Assembly (NCBI GenBank): GCA_034142505.1
Contig: JAWZDV010000022.1
Location: forward strand, 103,732 to 167,731
Direction of reading: 5' to 3'
From: Hungatella_A sp034142505
GTDB lineage: Bacteria; Bacillota; Clostridia; Lachnospirales; Lachnospiraceae
DNA length: 64,000 nucleotides
The position numbers were made by a program, and so were the translations under genes. The notes below the pieces were generated by a model. The model was not told the origin of the DNA. It searched no databases and saw only the letters and a program-made list of their open reading frames with translations. Positions 1 through 9,071 of the stretch are shown here, in pieces. Every line of letters starts with the position of its first letter. The first letter of the stretch is position 1.

Positions 1-1
1 G

Positions 2-250
2 CTTGTGACTATCTTTGTGTTAAATGTCATGGGGGTCTGGAATGATTTTACTATGCCTCTTTATTATCTGAACAATACGGGAAAATGGCCGATGACGCTG
101 GCGGTTTACAACTTTTTCGGCATGTATGAGAGGCAGTATAATCTGGTCTGTGCGGATATTGTGCTGACGATGTTCCCTGTGCTTCTGATTTTTATACTGG
201 GGCAGAAATATATTGTGGGGGGAATCTCCACTGGAGCGGTGAAAGGGTGA
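2..250 (+). CDS. Carbohydrate ABC transporter permease, C-terminal fragment
   Basis: The window opens inside this gene, so only about the last 82 residues are visible. The fragment holds two hydrophobic segments and ends in a GG-x-S-x-GAVKG tail, which is typical of the MalG-like inner-membrane permease of CUT1 sugar importers. The motif W-N-D-F near the start matches the segment just after the EAA coupling loop in this family. The stop codon overlaps the start of the GH43 gene by a few bases, so the two are one operon. The transporter probably imports the oligosaccharide that the glycosidase cleaves. The substrate cannot be read from this fragment. Confidence 0.85.
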   Translation, partial: LVTIFVLNVMGVWNDFTMPLYYLNNTGKWPMTLAVYNFFGMYERQYNLVCADIVLTMFPVLLIFILGQKYIVGGISTGAVKG

Positions 251-1821
251 GTGCGTGTATGAATTATGTAAACCCAGTGATCCGGGGATTTTACCCGGAC
301 CCCAGCGTTTGCCGGGCGAATGGGAAATATTATCTGGTGTGCAGCAGTATGCATTATTTTCCATCTATTCCCCTGTTTGAGAGTGAAGATCTGGTGAACT
401 GGAATCAGATAGGCTGGTGTCTGACGAGAAAAAGCCAGATCAATCTGGAGGGGGTGCCAAGTTCAGGAGGCATCTTTGCGCCAACGATCCGGTATCATGA
501 CGGCCGGTTTTTTGTGGTGACGACGGATGACAGCAGGCACAGGAATTTTTATGTTTATACGGATGATATTTATGGAGAGTGGTCCGATCCTATTGATGTG
601 GATCAGGGGGGGATTGATCCATCTCTGTATTTTGAGGAGGACCGGGTTTATTTTACCAGCAATGGCCGGGATGAAAACCATGTTCCCTGCATTTACCAGT
701 GTGAGATTGAGATATCCACGGGGAGGAAGCTGACGGAAAGCCGGATTATCTGGCGGGGATCGGGAGGAAGACTGGTGGAGGGGCCGCATTTGTATAAGAT
801 AGAAGACTACTACTATCTGCTGGCGGCGGAGGGAGGAACGGAGTATGGGCATATGGTGACGTATGCCAGAGGTGAGACTCCTTACGGACCCTTTGACGGT
901 TATCCCGGCAATCCGGTTCTGACCAACCGCAATCTGGGAGATGATGAGATACAGGGCGTCGGCCATGGAGATCTGATTCAGGATTGGGATGGGAACTGGT
1001 GGCTGCTCCATCTGGGCTTTCGGCAGATGGCACTGTGGAAGCAGTACCATCATCTGGGCCGTGAAGTTTTCCTGACACCGGTGTACTGGGATGGTGAAGG
1101 CTGGTTTCGGGCGGGAGACCGGGGGATTGCCGAAAAAGAAGTGAGTGTCCAGGCAGTCAAAAAAGAAATTCACCAGAACTTTTGTAAGCAGGTGGATTTT
1201 TCCCGGGAGCATTGGGACGAGCAGTGGTCTTATATTCGGAATCCGGTACAGGAGTGTTATGAAATTGAAAAAAACAGATTGAGAATCCGTGCGTCATCCT
1301 GTTCTCTGCGTGATGTGGGATCACCGTCCTTTTTGGGAATCCGTCAGAGGGAATTTACCGGCAGTCTCACCGTCTGCGTTAAGCCGGGATATGGGGAGGC
1401 GGGGGTCAGCATTTATATGGATGAAAATCATCATTATGATCTTGCGGTGAGATGCGGCGGGGATGGCATGGAGTATGTGAGCAGAATCTGTATCGGTGGA
1501 ATGATGGACGAGCAGTGCAGGGCGGCAGATATGGCAGATATGGCGGAGTCAGCGGATGCGGCGGACAGAGAAACGAGTGTCCGCATGGAAATTCAATTTT
1601 TCAGGGATCACTACCTCATGACTGTGAAAGCAGGGGATATCATCTGTCTGGAACGGCAGATGGCGGGTAAATATCTATCCTCTGAAGTGGCAGGCGGTTT
1701 TACCGGCGTCTTCTTTGGACTGTACGCCTATGACTATGAGGATGGAAAACAGTGGAGTGAATTTACAGATTTGAAACTTGTCTTTTCCGATGGGAAAGAG
1801 GACGTAAATCAACAGCAATGA
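247..1821 (+). CDS. Glycoside hydrolase family 43 (beta-xylosidase / alpha-L-arabinofuranosidase type)
   Basis: A five-bladed beta-propeller glycosidase, 524 residues, with no signal peptide, so it acts in the cytoplasm on imported oligosaccharides. The GH43 catalytic residues are visible: Asp18 in YPDPS (general base), Asp124 in GGIDPS (pKa modulator) and Glu178 in VEGPH (general acid). A C-terminal region from about residue 310 fits the beta-sandwich found in xylosidase/arabinofuranosidase subfamilies. It contains a short low-complexity run rich in Ala, Asp and Met near residue 420. The GTG start at 247 overlaps the upstream permease stop; an ATG at 259 is an equally possible start. A strong terminator follows. 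Xylan- or arabinan-derived substrates are likely from the family; the exact sugar is unknown. Confidence 0.9.
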   Translation: MSACMNYVNPVIRGFYPDPSVCRANGKYYLVCSSMHYFPSIPLFESEDLVNWNQIGWCLTRKSQINLEGVPSSGGIFAPTIRYHDGRFFVVTTDDSRHRNFYVYTDDIYGEWSDPIDVDQGGIDPSLYFEEDRVYFTSNGRDENHVPCIYQCEIEISTGRKLTESRIIWRGSGGRLVEGPHLYKIEDYYYLLAAEGGTEYGHMVTYARGETPYGPFDGYPGNPVLTNRNLGDDEIQGVGHGDLIQDWDGNWWLLHLGFRQMALWKQYHHLGREVFLTPVYWDGEGWFRAGDRGIAEKEVSVQAVKKEIHQNFCKQVDFSREHWDEQWSYIRNPVQECYEIEKNRLRIRASSCSLRDVGSPSFLGIRQREFTGSLTVCVKPGYGEAGVSIYMDENHHYDLAVRCGGDGMEYVSRICIGGMMDEQCRAADMADMAESADAADRETSVRMEIQFFRDHYLMTVKAGDIICLERQMAGKYLSSEVAGGFTGVFFGLYAYDYEDGKQWSEFTDLKLVFSDGKEDVNQQQ

Positions 1822-1828
1822 AACCGGG

Positions 1829-1883
1829 GCAGCCCGGAATGGACTTATCAGCAGGATAAAGTGCATTCCGGGCTGCTTTTTAA
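1829..1883 (+). terminator. Rho-independent terminator after GH43
   Basis: Inverted repeat GCAGCCCGGAATG / CATTCCGGGCTGC followed by a T-run. It closes the sugar-transport operon and lies between two convergent genes. Confidence 0.85.
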
Positions 1884-1899
1884 AACAAATTAAAAACTC

Positions 1900-2757
1900 T
1901 TACTCATCAAGGATAGGCAGTTCTTTTTTTTCCTTTAACTTTTTAAGCTGCTCCCGGCCAATCTCAGCTATGCTTTTCTCGGGGGTAGGCAAATCTTCTG
2001 GCATTGTACCGTTATTTTTTGCAATGGCCTCACGGACAGTTTGTCCAACCTTATAGTGAATGCCGCTTGCCATGTCTAATCCCTGCGGTTGATCTCGGCG
2101 TAATTTAGCTTCTGTCTGTGTAATGCGGAACAGATTTGCTCCAAGTTCTTCGCTTCCCATATGGTCAAGAATTTTCTCACTCTTTTTGAGTTTTTTCCGT
2201 CTGTGAATGTCGGCGGCAGTCAAACCACCATACAATCCCATATAACCCGCATTTTGAAACTGAGCGTATTCCACTTGGTCGGTGATGCCTGCTTCATTTG
2301 CTGCATTTGCAAGCATAGCGTTCCAGGTAGTAACTTCGCCACGGATAACAAGGCGTTTATTGTCCTCGTCTAAGCGGTTAAAAGCGTCTGCGATTTCCTG
2401 TCTGCGGGTTTGAATAGCAAAGTAAGTTTGACCGAGGGCAATGGTTTCCTTGCGTGGGTCGCCGTTTTGTACGATGAGGTAACACGCATAGCGGGAAAGT
2501 TCATAATCCACAATTTTTTTACTAGCCCCTTTTGGCATGGCGATCGTTTTGCTGACCTCGACAAAATGATCTGCACATTCAAATCCACTGTTTTGACAGG
2601 AAAGCATGGCTTTGTCGATGACCTTTGAAAAGTTACGCCATTGAATGTAGTCAAGAACCAATGAAAGTTCACGGGCATACCAAAATTCAATACCAATTTC
2701 ATTGGTGTGTTTTATATCTTCAAATTGTTTGTATTCTGTTGCAATTAGCGTTGCCAA
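1900..2757 (-). CDS. dinD: DNA damage-inducible protein D homologue
   Basis: A 285-residue protein that resembles E. coli DinD along its length. The N-terminal half carries the BRO-N-like region with FWYARELS and W-R-N-F, followed by the ALGQTYFAIQTRRQE helix typical of DinD. E. coli DinD is SOS-induced and interferes with RecA filaments; the biochemical role here is inferred. The gene stands alone, convergent with the GH43 operon and divergent from the two-component genes. It is visibly richer in A+T than its neighbours, which suggests acquisition by transfer. I see no Gram-positive LexA box (GAAC-N4-GTTC) upstream, so SOS control is not supported by sequence. A TATAAT-like box lies about 20 bases before the start on the minus strand. 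Confidence 0.85.
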   Translation of the reverse strand: MATLIATEYKQFEDIKHTNEIGIEFWYARELSLVLDYIQWRNFSKVIDKAMLSCQNSGFECADHFVEVSKTIAMPKGASKKIVDYELSRYACYLIVQNGDPRKETIALGQTYFAIQTRRQEIADAFNRLDEDNKRLVIRGEVTTWNAMLANAANEAGITDQVEYAQFQNAGYMGLYGGLTAADIHRRKKLKKSEKILDHMGSEELGANLFRITQTEAKLRRDQPQGLDMASGIHYKVGQTVREAIAKNNGTMPEDLPTPEKSIAEIGREQLKKLKEKKELPILDE

Positions 2758-2901
2758 ATTCTCACCACCTTTTCATCCATTATATCATACTGTACGACAA
2801 GATTAAACAAAAAATCAATCTGCAAATTTTTGTCAGTCAATGGTACAATAGTAGAAAATGACAGAAATCGACATTTGCGCTGAAAGAATGGGGGAGTAAA
2901 C

Positions 2902-3687
2902 ATGGAGGGGACAGGAGAGAAGAAGTACCGGGTATTTTTAATTGATGATGAGCCGTGGGCTCTGGTGTATTTAGAAAAGATCGTGGACTGGGGGCAGTAT
3001 GGGTTTGAGATAGCTGGGATGTTTGAAAATTCGGTGGAGGGGTTTAACCGGATGGTGGCGGAGCTGCCGGATCTGGTTTTTATCGATATCCGCATGCCGG
3101 ATTTAGATGGACTGGAGTTTATGAAAAAAGCTGTGGAGGCCGGGATTTCCTGCCGTTTCGTGGTAGTCAGCGGATTTGCGGAATTTTCCTATGCCCAGGA
3201 GGCCATCCGCATGGGGGTGGTGAGTGATTATTGTCTGAAACCGATTGCCAGGGATAAGTTAGAGACTCTGTTGGGGAAGCTGTGTGAGGAGCTTGCAGAG
3301 CAGAAAAAACAGCAGGAATCGGAGATGGTTCCTTTGGCGGAAAATCCGGTTTTTCAGGAACTTTTGACTTATATGCGGGCTCATTTCCAGGAAAAACTGG
3401 TGCTCAAGGAGCTGGCGAAGCAGTTTCATTTGAATGCCAATTATTGCTGCGCACTGTTTAACAAAGAGACTGGCGGATCATTTTCCGAATACCTGCTGGC
3501 CATCCGGATGAAGGAGGCGAAACGGCTGCTGTCCCATACCTCCATGTCTTTAGAGGAGATCGCTGAGCAGTGCGGCATTCAGGATTATTCTTATTTCAAC
3601 AAAGTATTTAAAAAATACAGTGGGGAAACGCCGAGCCAGTATCGGAAAAGAGAGACCGGTGCTCACCACAGGGGAGGCGGCATATGA
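2902..3687 (+). CDS. Response regulator with AraC-type DNA-binding domain (YesN-like)
   Basis: A receiver domain occupies residues 9-125, with acidic residues DDE at 15-17, the phosphoacceptor Asp62 in IDIRMPDLDG and the conserved Lys113. A C-terminal AraC/XylS helix-turn-helix pair covers about residues 150-255, ending in the characteristic DYSYFNKVFKKYSGETPSQY segment. The gene overlaps the start of the histidine kinase gene at 3684 by four bases, so the two are translationally coupled. Such pairs sense extracellular sugars and activate the neighbouring transporter. The likely target is the ABC operon beginning at 5497, where a tandem 13-bp repeat lies in the promoter region. Confidence 0.95.
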   Translation: MEGTGEKKYRVFLIDDEPWALVYLEKIVDWGQYGFEIAGMFENSVEGFNRMVAELPDLVFIDIRMPDLDGLEFMKKAVEAGISCRFVVVSGFAEFSYAQEAIRMGVVSDYCLKPIARDKLETLLGKLCEELAEQKKQQESEMVPLAENPVFQELLTYMRAHFQEKLVLKELAKQFHLNANYCCALFNKETGGSFSEYLLAIRMKEAKRLLSHTSMSLEEIAEQCGIQDYSYFNKVFKKYSGETPSQYRKRETGAHHRGGGI

Positions 3688-5387
3688 AACTGAGTTTTCG
3701 GAAATGTATTGTGCTGATTATTCTTGGCGCAATTGTGATACAGGTGGGAATCCAATCTTATTACATCAAAAAAATTGCGGATGATTCGGCGAAACGTCTG
3801 CTGGCCTACACTGATAATACGGTTAAACAGATTGAGAATAATCTGGATGAGGCGTTTAAGAGCATTGCGTATACCGCTACCTATTTTTCCATCAATTCCG
3901 GGGTGAAGAAGTATTTGCTGGAGGAAGATCCTCTGGAAAAATATAAGACACTTCCCTATGTAAATGACACCTGCCAGGCGATGGCCGCTATGAATTCCCA
4001 GATACAGAATGCCATGCTGTATGACAGGCAGGGAAACTGTGTGTATAGTTACAGTTCCCCGGAACTTAAGGCTTATGAGGAACTGAAACAGATAGAACGC
4101 CAATATTATGAGGACGCGGTGAATAATCGGTTCATTTATGTAAACCGAGAGGAGGGGCAGGAGATTCTTCTGTGCATCTCGCCGGTCTACGGCAATAAAT
4201 CGGCTGTTTTTAAAGACAGCCAGAGAATCGGAACTGTCATGCTTGTCATCCGCCCCCATGCCATTATGAAGGTGCTGGAGGAGACAGGGAACGAGGAGGA
4301 GGTGACCTTTTTCCTGCTGGACCCGGAAGGAGAAATCATGGCCTCCAATTCACCGGAGGGGAGCCTGGAGAGAGGAGTACCTGGATATACTTATCTGGAA
4401 CGGGAGGTGTGGGGAAATCAGGGCTTTTTCATCATCGGAAAAATAAACAACCGCCAGGTGGTGAAACAGTACGACTTATTCCGCAGCCAGATGCTTCTAA
4501 GCTGTGTGGTGATGGTGGGAATGCTTCTTTTGATTGGCTGGCTGTTTAACCACACCATCGCGCATCCCATCGACCGGCTGATCGGGGAGGTGGCGGAGCT
4601 GGAGACGAACCGCCGGAAGAAGCAGTTGACGGGAACCTATCATTTTCAGCTTACTTCCCTGGTTGATAAGATGAATGAGATGCTGCGGAATAATGATTTC
4701 ATGTCCCGGCGTATCTTTGAAACCCAGCAGAGACTGTATGAGGCGGAGCTTTTGAAGACGGAAAGTGAGCTGTACGCGCTGCGCAGTCAGATTAACCCGC
4801 ATTTTCTGTTTAACACACTGCAGTGTATGGGAGGTATCGCTCTGATGAATGACCAGCCGGTGGTGGCGGAAATGGCATCCCATATGGCGGAGATTTTCCG
4901 CTACTCCATCAAGGAGGGGGATAAGGTCACGGTGGAGGAGGAGCAGGAATTTCTGAAAAAATATTTATATATTATGGATGTGCGGTTTAACGGAAGATTT
5001 ACCTGGAAGATGGAGATCGAGAAGGAGATCCTGCCCTGTCGGATCGACAAGATGATTCTGCAGCCGCTGGTGGAAAATGCGGTTTACCATGGGCTGGAGA
5101 AACGGAGGGAGCCGGGAGGGGAACTTCGGATTGAGGGCAGGCGGGATAGAGAAACGATTCTCTTTACCGTATCGGATAATGGGGGGCGGATTGACAAAGA
5201 GCAGCTGCGGCATCTTCAGGAAACCCTTAAAAATCCCGAACGGCTGGAACAGGAAAAACGGGAAAGAAAGAGGATTGGCATCGTGAATATCCAGAGCCGT
5301 TTAAAGCTGATGTACGGGGATCTTGGGGGAGTGGATATCGATGTGAAGGACGGAATCACCCAGGTTACCTTAAGGATTCCCATATAA
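3684..5387 (+). CDS. Sensor histidine kinase (YesM/LytS-type)
   Basis: A 567-residue membrane kinase. One transmembrane segment lies at about residues 8-26 and a second at about 268-290, enclosing an extracytoplasmic sensing region. A HAMP-like linker follows, then the His_kinase domain with phosphoacceptor His373 in INPHFLFNTLQ, and a C-terminal HATPase with LVENAVYHGLE and SDNGG motifs. It pairs with the response regulator that it overlaps. The extracellular ligand is unknown; the downstream transporter and sulfatase suggest a sulfated or polymeric carbohydrate, which is inference. Confidence 0.95.
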   Translation: MKLSFRKCIVLIILGAIVIQVGIQSYYIKKIADDSAKRLLAYTDNTVKQIENNLDEAFKSIAYTATYFSINSGVKKYLLEEDPLEKYKTLPYVNDTCQAMAAMNSQIQNAMLYDRQGNCVYSYSSPELKAYEELKQIERQYYEDAVNNRFIYVNREEGQEILLCISPVYGNKSAVFKDSQRIGTVMLVIRPHAIMKVLEETGNEEEVTFFLLDPEGEIMASNSPEGSLERGVPGYTYLEREVWGNQGFFIIGKINNRQVVKQYDLFRSQMLLSCVVMVGMLLLIGWLFNHTIAHPIDRLIGEVAELETNRRKKQLTGTYHFQLTSLVDKMNEMLRNNDFMSRRIFETQQRLYEAELLKTESELYALRSQINPHFLFNTLQCMGGIALMNDQPVVAEMASHMAEIFRYSIKEGDKVTVEEEQEFLKKYLYIMDVRFNGRFTWKMEIEKEILPCRIDKMILQPLVENAVYHGLEKRREPGGELRIEGRRDRETILFTVSDNGGRIDKEQLRHLQETLKNPERLEQEKRERKRIGIVNIQSRLKLMYGDLGGVDIDVKDGITQVTLRIPI

Positions 5388-5448
5388 CTGAGTTTATTAC
5401 CAAAAATACTGATTTGGCTTCATGGACCGCAAATTTCTCTTTTGTTAC

Positions 5449-5474
5449 AATAACTGTATCAAATAACTGTATCA
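5449..5474 (+). promoter_or_regulatory. Tandem 13-bp direct repeat upstream of the ABC operon
   Basis: AATAACTGTATCA occurs twice back to back with no spacer, just before the ribosome binding site AAGGAG at 5482. AraC-type regulators bind direct repeats, so this is a candidate site for the upstream response regulator, or a leader feature. Confidence 0.4.
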
Positions 5475-5496
5475 AGAGAGAAAGGAGCTATGGACC

Positions 5497-6408
5497 TTGA
5501 AACATCGAGCACTCAGAAAGAATTTTAAGAAAAACAGAGTTCTGTATTTATTTCTGTTTCCTATGATTGTCTATATTATTATCTTCCACTATATGCCTAT
5601 GGCGGGGCTGCAGATTGCATTTAAGAACTTTGTTGCGACAAAGGGGATATGGGGGAGTGAGTGGGTGGGCTTCCAGTATTTCACCCAGTTTTTTACTTCC
5701 CCCATGTTTGGGAAGCTGCTGAAAAATACGCTGGTCATCAGTTTATATCAGCTGGTCTTCAGTTTTCCGATCCCAATCGTGCTGGCATTAATTCTAAACT
5801 ACACGCCGAACCAGAGACTGAAAAAATTAACACAGACGGCGACCTACGCCCCGCATTTTATTTCCACCGTAGTTCTGGTGGGGATGATGTTTGTCTTCTT
5901 TGATCCGGTGGCGGGGATTGGAACCACGATCTTAAAAGCGTTTGGGATGCAAAATCCCCAGGTGCTCACAGAACCTTCCGCATTTCCCCATTTGTATGTA
6001 TGGTCGGCGATCTGGCAGAGTACGGGGTGGGCCTCCATCATTTACATAGCGGCTCTTGCGGGGGTCGGGCCGGAACTTCACGAGGCGGCCATCGCCGATG
6101 GAGCCAGCAAGCTGCAGAGAATTTTCTACATTGACATTCCCATGCTGATTCCCACGGCGGTGATCCTGTTGATTTTAAACTGTGGCAATATCATGAACCT
6201 GGGATTTGAAAAGGTGTTTTTAATGCAGACGGCGCCGAATCTTTCTACCTCTGAAATCATCAGTACCTACGTCTATAAGATTGGCCTGCAGGGGCAGCAG
6301 TATTCTTATGCTTCTGCAATCGGCCTGTTCAACAACGTGATCAATTTCAGTATTCTGGTTCTGGTCAACCGGATAGCTGGAAAAACCACGGAAAATTCAC
6401 TGTGGTAG
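5497..6408 (+). CDS. ABC transporter permease (LplB-type)
   Basis: A 303-residue inner-membrane subunit of a CUT1-family importer with about six hydrophobic segments. The EAA coupling loop is visible near residues 197-215 (HEAAIADGASKLQRIF). The start is TTG at 5497: it sits nine bases after AGGAG, and the only nearby ATG (5490) is in another frame. The length and the N-terminal RVLYLFLFPMI segment fit the LplB group that serves polysaccharide-derived oligosaccharides. It is the first gene of an operon with the second permease, the lipoprotein and the sulfatase. Confidence 0.93.
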   Translation: MKHRALRKNFKKNRVLYLFLFPMIVYIIIFHYMPMAGLQIAFKNFVATKGIWGSEWVGFQYFTQFFTSPMFGKLLKNTLVISLYQLVFSFPIPIVLALILNYTPNQRLKKLTQTATYAPHFISTVVLVGMMFVFFDPVAGIGTTILKAFGMQNPQVLTEPSAFPHLYVWSAIWQSTGWASIIYIAALAGVGPELHEAAIADGASKLQRIFYIDIPMLIPTAVILLILNCGNIMNLGFEKVFLMQTAPNLSTSEIISTYVYKIGLQGQQYSYASAIGLFNNVINFSILVLVNRIAGKTTENSLW

Positions 6409-6420
6409 AGGAGGGGGATT

Positions 6421-7323
6421 ATGGAGACAAAAGCAGTGAAAGCCGGAAAAGGGGACCGGGTGTTTAATGCCGCGGTGACAGTCATTTCAATTGTAATGCT
6501 GGTGATTGCCTTGTATCCGCTGTACTTTGTGATCATCGCATCCATCAGCTCCCCGGAAGATATTTCTCTTGGCAAGGTGGTATTTTTACCTTCCGGCGTC
6601 AACTTCAAAGCCTATGAGTTTGTGCTGAGTGAATGGAAAATCTGGCGGGGATATTTAAACACGATCTTTTACACTGCCGCTGGGACGGTGATTGGCACCA
6701 GCGTGACGCTTCTGGCGGCCTTTGCACTATCGCGGAGAGATTTGCCGGGGCGCAATGCGATTACCAAGTTTTTGGTGTTTACCATGTTTTTTTCCGGCGG
6801 ACTGATTCCTACCTATATGGTGGTCAGCAGCCTGCATCTGGTCAATACCAGAACGATCCTGGTGCTGATGGGTACCGTCACGGTTTATAACATGATTATT
6901 GCCAAGACCTTTTTCCAGAACAGCCTGCCGGAGGAACTGGTGGAGGCGGCACAGTTGGATGGCTGTGGCATTGGCCAGTTCTTTTTCAGGATTGCACTTC
7001 CCTGTTCCAAAGCGATTTTGGCAGTGATTGCCCTGTATGTGGGCGTGAGCCAGTGGAATTCTTATTTCACGGCCATGATTTATACCACGAATCAGGAAAT
7101 CGCACCGCTTCAGCTGGTGCTTCGGGACATTCTGATTCTGGGCCAGCAGCTGACGCAGATCACAGATCCGTCGGAGATTGAAGCGCTGGTGGAACGGCAG
7201 AAGGTAGCGCAGATTATCAAATACGTGGTCATTATTATCTCGTCGGTGCCGGTCATCTGTATCTATCCGTTCCTGCAGAAGTTTTTTGTCAAGGGCGTGA
7301 TGATTGGATCGGTCAAGGGGTGA
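6421..7323 (+). CDS. Carbohydrate ABC transporter permease (LplC/YtcP-type)
   Basis: The second permease, 300 residues, starting 12 bases after the first one. Six hydrophobic segments are apparent. The EAA loop is present as EELVEAAQLDGCGIGQFFF, and the C-terminus ends with KGVMIGSVKG, typical for this group. It forms a heterodimer with the product of the gene at 5497. No ATPase gene is in this operon, so a shared MsmK-like ATPase elsewhere probably energises it, as is usual for Firmicutes CUT1 systems. Confidence 0.93.
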   Translation: METKAVKAGKGDRVFNAAVTVISIVMLVIALYPLYFVIIASISSPEDISLGKVVFLPSGVNFKAYEFVLSEWKIWRGYLNTIFYTAAGTVIGTSVTLLAAFALSRRDLPGRNAITKFLVFTMFFSGGLIPTYMVVSSLHLVNTRTILVLMGTVTVYNMIIAKTFFQNSLPEELVEAAQLDGCGIGQFFFRIALPCSKAILAVIALYVGVSQWNSYFTAMIYTTNQEIAPLQLVLRDILILGQQLTQITDPSEIEALVERQKVAQIIKYVVIIISSVPVICIYPFLQKFFVKGVMIGSVKG

Positions 7324-7396
7324 AAAAGGTGATATGCCCCTTGGGGCAGGTGCGCTTTGTACGGTAAAGTATAAAATAATAAATGGAGGGATCAGC

Positions 7397-9049
7397 ATGA
7401 AACAGAAACGATGGATCGCAGTGGTAACAGCAGTGACAATGACAGTACTGGCAGGATGCGGCCAGGGAACAGGAGCAGGAGCCGGGGAGAAGGCGCCTGC
7501 CACATCAGGGGCGGATGCCGGTGGAAGCGCGGCGGTGGCGGATGCGGTCAATAAAACCGGTTATCCCATTATGAACACGGATTATACCTTTAAAATTGTC
7601 TACCCGGTGGCGACGACAGATAAAATAGGAAGCTGGGAAAATAAAGACTTTGTGAAAAAGATAGCGGAGGAGACCGGACTTACGATCGAGTGGAAAGGAA
7701 TCCCGGAGACATCCTTTAATGACCAGGTCGCCATCATGATTGCGGCAGGAGACCTTCCGGATGCATTTATCGGTCAGATTCCCAACTTTGCCCAGTTCCT
7801 GGACGCCTTTGTGAAGCTAAACGGTATGGTGGAGGAGTATGCCCCCAACGTGACGGAATTCTTTGAGAGATATCCCAATATTAAGACGGCCAGTCTCTTC
7901 CCGGACGGCTCCATGTACGGTCTGCCAACGGCCCAGATGGATGGCTACGTGGCCAATAAGAGCTTTGCCATCAACCGGAAATGGCTGGAACATGTGGGGA
8001 TGGAGATGCCGGAGACGGCGGACGAGCTGTTTGATGTGCTGATGGCGTTTAAAACCCAGGACCCCAACGGCAATGGGATGGCAGATGAAATTCCGTTTAC
8101 CTTTTATAAAGAAAGAAAATTTGATATTTTAAAATCCGCATTTGGATTTGCAGGATATGACGAAAAAGACTATGGCTATCCATTCCTCTGCGTGGAGGAC
8201 GGCAAGGTGGACTTTTATCCGGTTTCGGACAAGTATTGCCAGTACCTGGAATATTTAAATAAATTATATTCAAACGGCTTGATCGATCCCAACGGTTTTA
8301 TCCAGGAAGAGGTGGATATGATAGCCAAGGGGACGAACAATCAGGTGGGAATGTTCCCCAACTATTCCTATGATGATATCACCGTGGGCCAGTATGCGGA
8401 GGATTACACCTATTTACTGCCTCTGAAAGATCAGAACGGAGAGCGGCACTATCTGCCAAACGCCTGGTCCGGTACGGTCAGAATCAACCAGTTTTCCATC
8501 ACCAACACCTGCCCTTATCCAGAGGCCATGGTGAGACTATATGATTATATCAACAGTTCCTTTGACAACCGGATGCTGTTTGGCTGGGGCCCCAAGGATA
8601 TGGCATGGGTGGAAAATGCGGACGGCACTCTGTCCAAGAAGGCGGACCCGGTTTTAGACGGGTACAGCAGTTATGCCGAGGTACGCCATACCCTGTCCAT
8701 GGGAACCAAAGGAGTGACACTGTGGTCGGAGGAGGACAATGCCAGGTTTGCCGTGACATCGGACCGGGAGCGCAAATTCATGGAGCGCCAGGAACCGTAT
8801 ATGACATATGCCGTGGAGGAGTTTATTCCGGAGGGGCAGAATAATCCTGAGGATATGCAGGAGATCAATGTGCTGCTCACGGAACTGAGAACTTATCTGG
8901 ACAACTTCATGGCGGAATGTGTCATGAACGGAGTTACGCAAGACAAATGGCAGCGTCATCTTGAGGACTGTAAGAAATTTAAATACGAAAGATATCAGGA
9001 ACTGAACCAGATTTACTATGACAGGATGAAGCAGCTGGCAGAACAATAG
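7397..9049 (+). CDS. Extracellular solute-binding lipoprotein (LipO-type)
   Basis: A 550-residue lipoprotein. The signal peptide ends in the lipobox LAGC with Cys21, followed by a Gly/Ala-rich linker. ATG 7397 follows GGAGGG at the right distance; an in-frame extension to 7304 overlaps the permease gene and lacks a signal, so it is rejected. The rest fits a large family 1 extracellular solute-binding protein that captures oligosaccharides for the LplB/LplC permeases. Co-transcription with a sulfatase suggests that the ligand may be sulfated or become desulfated after uptake; this is inferred. Confidence 0.92.
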   Translation: MKQKRWIAVVTAVTMTVLAGCGQGTGAGAGEKAPATSGADAGGSAAVADAVNKTGYPIMNTDYTFKIVYPVATTDKIGSWENKDFVKKIAEETGLTIEWKGIPETSFNDQVAIMIAAGDLPDAFIGQIPNFAQFLDAFVKLNGMVEEYAPNVTEFFERYPNIKTASLFPDGSMYGLPTAQMDGYVANKSFAINRKWLEHVGMEMPETADELFDVLMAFKTQDPNGNGMADEIPFTFYKERKFDILKSAFGFAGYDEKDYGYPFLCVEDGKVDFYPVSDKYCQYLEYLNKLYSNGLIDPNGFIQEEVDMIAKGTNNQVGMFPNYSYDDITVGQYAEDYTYLLPLKDQNGERHYLPNAWSGTVRINQFSITNTCPYPEAMVRLYDYINSSFDNRMLFGWGPKDMAWVENADGTLSKKADPVLDGYSSYAEVRHTLSMGTKGVTLWSEEDNARFAVTSDRERKFMERQEPYMTYAVEEFIPEGQNNPEDMQEINVLLTELRTYLDNFMAECVMNGVTQDKWQRHLEDCKKFKYERYQELNQIYYDRMKQLAEQ

Positions 9050-9071
9050 CGGGAAATGAGGTGTGAAAGCA

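Noticed and set aside
463..1212. A 249-residue open frame antisense to the GH43 gene
   Set aside because: The sense strand carries all catalytic motifs of GH43; the antisense translation is of biased composition and resembles nothing.
2757..2901. A LexA/SOS box upstream of dinD
   Set aside because: No GAAC-N4-GTTC or close variant was found in the intergenic region.
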